DNA from: Penaeus vannamei
Taxonomy: Eukaryota; Arthropoda; Malacostraca; Decapoda; Penaeidae
NCBI RefSeq assembly: GCF_042767895.1
Contig: NC_091550.1
Coordinates: 7,645,835 to 7,658,334, forward strand
Direction of reading: 5' to 3'
DNA length: 12,500 nt
Positions 7,386 to 12,500 of the stretch are shown here, piece by piece (position 1 is the first letter of the stretch; every line of letters starts with the position of its first letter). The position numbers and the translations under genes are program-made. The notes beneath the pieces are model-generated. The model was not told the origin of the DNA. It saw only the letters and a program-made list of their open reading frames with translations, and ran no database searches.

Positions 7386-7833
7386 GTAAGTGAACAAAAC
7401 CGGAGTTGAAGCAAAACTACTGCTTTTTTCTCCTTCCTCTGTTCCTCCTTCTCCCTTCTCTCTTTCCTGCTAACCCCTAACCTTTCTCGCTGCACCGTGC
7501 TCTCTCTCTCTCTCTCGCTGTACACACGCTCAACCCCGCAATTTGTCCTCCAGCATTCTCTCACTTTCTTTCTGTCTTTCTCTCTCTCTCTTTCATTCTT
7601 TCTTCCTCTCTTTTTCATTCTATCTCTCTCTCTCTTTCTATTTTGTCATTCTCTTTATCTGTCTGTCTGTCTGTCTCTCTCTCTGTACACACGCTCAACC
7701 CCGCAATTCCTCCTCCAGCATTCTCTCTCTTTCTTTCTGTCTTTCTCTCTCTCTCTCTCCTTCATTCTTTCTTTCTCTCTCTCTTTCTATTTTGTCATTC
7801 TCTTTCTCTGTCTGTCTGTCTGTCTCTCTCTAG
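7386..7833 (+). other. Candidate + strand intron (donor/acceptor pair), divergent from the EF-hand gene
   Basis: CAG|GTAAGT at 7383-7391 is a consensus donor. A very long pyrimidine tract ending in TCTCTCTCTAG at 7833 is a consensus acceptor. The sequence after 7833 reads in one frame as EWREPVIVDFYALEEHLKQL before a stop near 7931, but no upstream coding ATG exists. It may be a divergent non-coding transcript or chance, because CT microsatellites readily mimic acceptors. Confidence 0.2.
7520..7832 (+). repeat. Tandem duplication of a 165-bp pyrimidine-rich unit
   Basis: Unit 1 starts at 7520 and unit 2 at 7685, both with GTACACACGCTCAACCCCGC, followed by TCCTCCAGCATTCTCTC, TTTCTTTCTGTCTTTC, a CT run, CTATTTTGTCATTCTCTTT and (CTGT)n. 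The shared non-repetitive blocks show true duplication rather than parallel microsatellite growth. The copies differ by small indels and substitutions. Confidence 0.9.
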
Positions 7834-7916
7834 TGAATGGCGTGAACCAGTGATTGTCGACTTTTACGCCTTGGAGGAACACCTGAAGCAATTATTTACG
7901 TCACCTCGAGGATGTG

Positions 7917-7997
7917 CATACACACACATATAATTGTGTGTGTGTGTGTATGTGTATGTATATGTACATATACATACATATGTATATATATATAAAA

Positions 7998-8042
<45 letters not shown>

Positions 8043-8062
8043 TATAAAGTATGCATGTATGT
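7917..8062. repeat. Compound CA/TG/TA microsatellite
   Basis: GCATACACACACATATAATT, then (TG)n, (TATG)n, (CATA)n and (TA)n up to ATAAAGTATGC. Short CA and TG arms around 7920-7950 are complementary. Confidence 0.9.
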
Positions 8063-8174
8063 ATACATATGTTCAAGCAAAAAAATGCATATTATATATT
8101 TTTACATATATGTACCCGTAAATATTTTCATATGTACTTAAACGTATGGGTATCCGCTATCTATCCACATTTAT

Positions 8175-8725
<551 letters not shown>

Positions 8726-9440
8726 TACACGTGTTTACTCCGTCATCTGGGAAATATGATGCAAATGATGAAGTAAACTGAATATTGCTGACAGTGTATA
8801 CTCTCTGTTGAGAAAGGAGGATGCCCAATATTGGAGGTGAGAGCGACGTGCTGTGTTGATAGCAGAGAATGCCTCGTAATGCTATGAACTGTGCTGTGTG
8901 GTCACCTGAGGGAGGTTTGGCCTAATCGAAACACAGCGGGAATGGTCGGGAAAGTTGAGTATGTGAACCAGGTACATCTGGGGGGGCCCCGGGGAGTGGC
9001 TGTGGGTGGGGGCGGGAGGAGGGGGCACGCCAGCTCCTGAATGTGGGTCACGAGACTGCAAATGCATGGTCAACGCAATGAAAAACTGAACAAGTTTGAG
9101 TTGCTTTCCACCTATGACACTTTGCTTCTCGTATCTATACATTTAGTTGCAGTTTGCGAGGATGGATAGAAAGATTGACAAACGGATAGATAGCCAGATA
9201 CGATTAGACAGATAGATATGTGAATAGACAGACAAATCTTCACTGGGTACGTGTGTGTATGTACATGCATGTTGATAAGTGTGTTTGCGACCCGCGTACT
9301 AATGGCCAATTTGTACATCTTCACTAGTAAAGATACATTGTTAACAAAGCTGGTAAAACTGACAGCAAATGACAACAGAATAAAAAAATACATAAATACA
9401 TAAAACAGAATAATACACTAACAAATATATAAACAAATCA
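8726..9440. other. Unique sequence, no gene recognised
   Basis: About 700 bp of moderate GC with a purine/G-rich stretch (8978-9030, including GGGGGGGCCCCGGGG). Short ORFs on both strands show no motif. It contains a degenerate GATA/GACA array (listed separately) and an A-rich stretch from about 9370. Nothing functional can be supported. Confidence 0.55.
9161..9235 (+). repeat. Degenerate GATA/GACA tetranucleotide array
   Basis: Repeated GATAGA, GATTGACA, GATAGATAG, GACAGATAGATA and GACAGACA units with frequent substitutions: an old interrupted tetranucleotide microsatellite. Confidence 0.7.
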
Positions 9441-9978
9441 ATAAAGGAAAGAAGGAAGAGAGGAGGAAAACCGTTAACGATAATTTTTCTGGCGCGTCGA
9501 GTGATCATACCCTACATTCAGTCCTCCTCGTCCGCCGGGTATAACGACCACTTTTTACACCGACCGGCCTGAGCTTTCCCTTCCCGGCTGAGGAGGAGGT
9601 GCTGTCAAGACCATGAAATAAGGGTAAGTCATGCACGCTGTATATTACGCCTGACTGCCGCCAAATTGCTCGCCGGTCTACGAAGATAAAGCCATAGACA
9701 TGAAGCGATAAGGAGAAAGCTGTGTTGGATGAGAACCGACCAAACGAGTATAAAAGGAAGGAAAAAGAGGTTTTGAAACCGCAATACAGGAATGGGATCG
9801 AGGAGTCCTGAGAGGAGGATTCGAACTGAAACGGGATCCTTACCACAACCTCTTTTTTCTGATTATAGATTCATTGAAGAGCGAAATTAAATCGTAGATA
9901 ATCCGGTATCAATTGATCAGGTAAATTTACAATTAAGTATTCAATTTGGAAATAAGTACCGATAATTTACAAATGCAG
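9441..9978. other. Unique, locally GC-richer sequence; no assignable gene
   Basis: The region 9490-9840 is less AT-rich than its neighbours. It has a 113-codon - strand ORF (9505-9846) starting MVRIPFQFESSSQD, Ser/Phe-rich, with no domain I recognise. A donor-like GGGTAAGT occurs at 9618 on the + strand without a partner. It could be an unrecognised exon or old transposon remnant. Confidence 0.35.
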
Positions 9979-10048
9979 CAATAACCAAGGTCTATATAAG
10001 TAATATATTTATATACTTATATAATACTTGTATAGACCTTGGCAATAA
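9979..10048. repeat. 58-bp near-perfect palindrome flanked by CAATAA direct repeats
   Basis: CCAAGGTCTATA (9985-9996) pairs with TATAGACCTTGG (10031-10042). Pairing continues inward through AAGTA and TATAT blocks with one T/G wobble and one mismatch, giving arms of about 24 bp. CAATAA lies directly outside each end (9979-9984 and 10043-10048), as a target-site duplication would. Confidence 0.8.
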
Positions 10049-10440
10049 CAAGAGTGCATTCATGATCGCGAGGAAAATGATAATAAACGTGCTAACGGTA
10101 TTCTGTCATAGCCAGAGTATAGGCTTATCTAACCAATACCCTTGAAGTGGCAACTTAACACTTTCTTACCGGGCTTTGACTCCATAATACTTTCTTTCTA
10201 AAATCTGGTTCTGACACACCTTTCGTGCCATGGAATGTATGAGCATGAGGGTAGGTAAAAAAAAAAAAAGTATAAACGAGGTCATGTATGGATCAAGGGC
10301 ATTCGAAGACTGGTTTTAAGGGATTGGATCGTCTTTCATGCGTCTGGGAGATTTGTTTATGTTTGTCCGTTCATTTGCATGTTGCGATTCATCAACCTTA
10401 TATGTCTGTGTAAGGAATACGAACTTACTGTAGACAAATT
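10049..10440. other. Unique sequence, nothing recognised
   Basis: About 390 bp of mixed composition with an A13 run at 10257-10269. No ORF with recognisable motifs and no RNA gene was seen on either strand. Confidence 0.55.

Positions 10441-12500
<2,060 letters not shown>

Noticed and set aside
8978..9030. G-rich stretch as a CpG island/promoter
   Set aside because: It is G-rich on one strand rather than CpG-rich, with no adjacent exon on either strand.
9780..9850. B-box-like TTCGAATCC on the - strand, as in tRNAs or tRNA-derived SINEs
   Set aside because: The five bases flanking the loop on each side do not pair into a T arm, and no A box or acceptor stem lies at the right distance.

Overview
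This is eukaryotic genomic DNA, most likely from a decapod crustacean and probably a penaeid shrimp. That assignment is inference. It rests on the very high load of long (TA)n, (CA)n, (CT)n and AAT-type microsatellites, a decayed Penelope-like retroelement with a GIY-YIG endonuclease, and a GC-rich spliced gene in an AT-rich background. There are no operons, Shine-Dalgarno sites or prokaryotic genes.

Layout, left to right. Positions 1-758 hold a short DNA transposon with 74-bp terminal inverted repeats and a 143-codon ORF that looks like the truncated zinc-ribbon N-terminus of a Merlin/IS1595-type transposase. Next come G/C-rich hairpins and a second small inverted-repeat structure around a G17 run (846-1038). 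From 1225 to 3597 lies a heavily mutated Penelope-like element on the + strand. It keeps a recognisable N-terminal region, an RT with the YMDD motif, and an almost open GIY-YIG endonuclease domain. (TA)n tracts bound it on both sides and interrupt it between RT and endonuclease. Positions 3762-4818 are AT-rich and apparently non-coding.

The one convincing host gene is on the - strand, complement(join(5172..5791,6129..6987)), 492 aa. It encodes a signal peptide, a canonical EF-hand loop, a second degenerate Ca-binding-like loop, a hydrophobic segment formed across the exon junction, a long Glu/Gly/Asp-rich tract with short tandem repeats, and a basic C-terminus. I cannot name its family. A likely non-coding first exon ends near 7175. 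The 337-bp coding-region intron is largely microsatellite.

Upstream of that gene is a pyrimidine-rich block (7321-7832) containing a 165-bp tandem duplication and a consensus splice donor/acceptor pair on the + strand. It is followed by TA/CA/TG microsatellites with a large quasi-palindrome (8480-8709). Positions 8730-10440 are mostly unique sequence without a recognisable gene, except for a 58-bp near-perfect palindrome flanked by a 6-bp direct repeat (9979-10048). The last 2 kb (10441-12500) is a continuous ATN-type trinucleotide domain whose strand asymmetry switches twice.

The genes do not form a pathway. The window reads as one host gene embedded in decayed mobile elements and expanding simple repeats.
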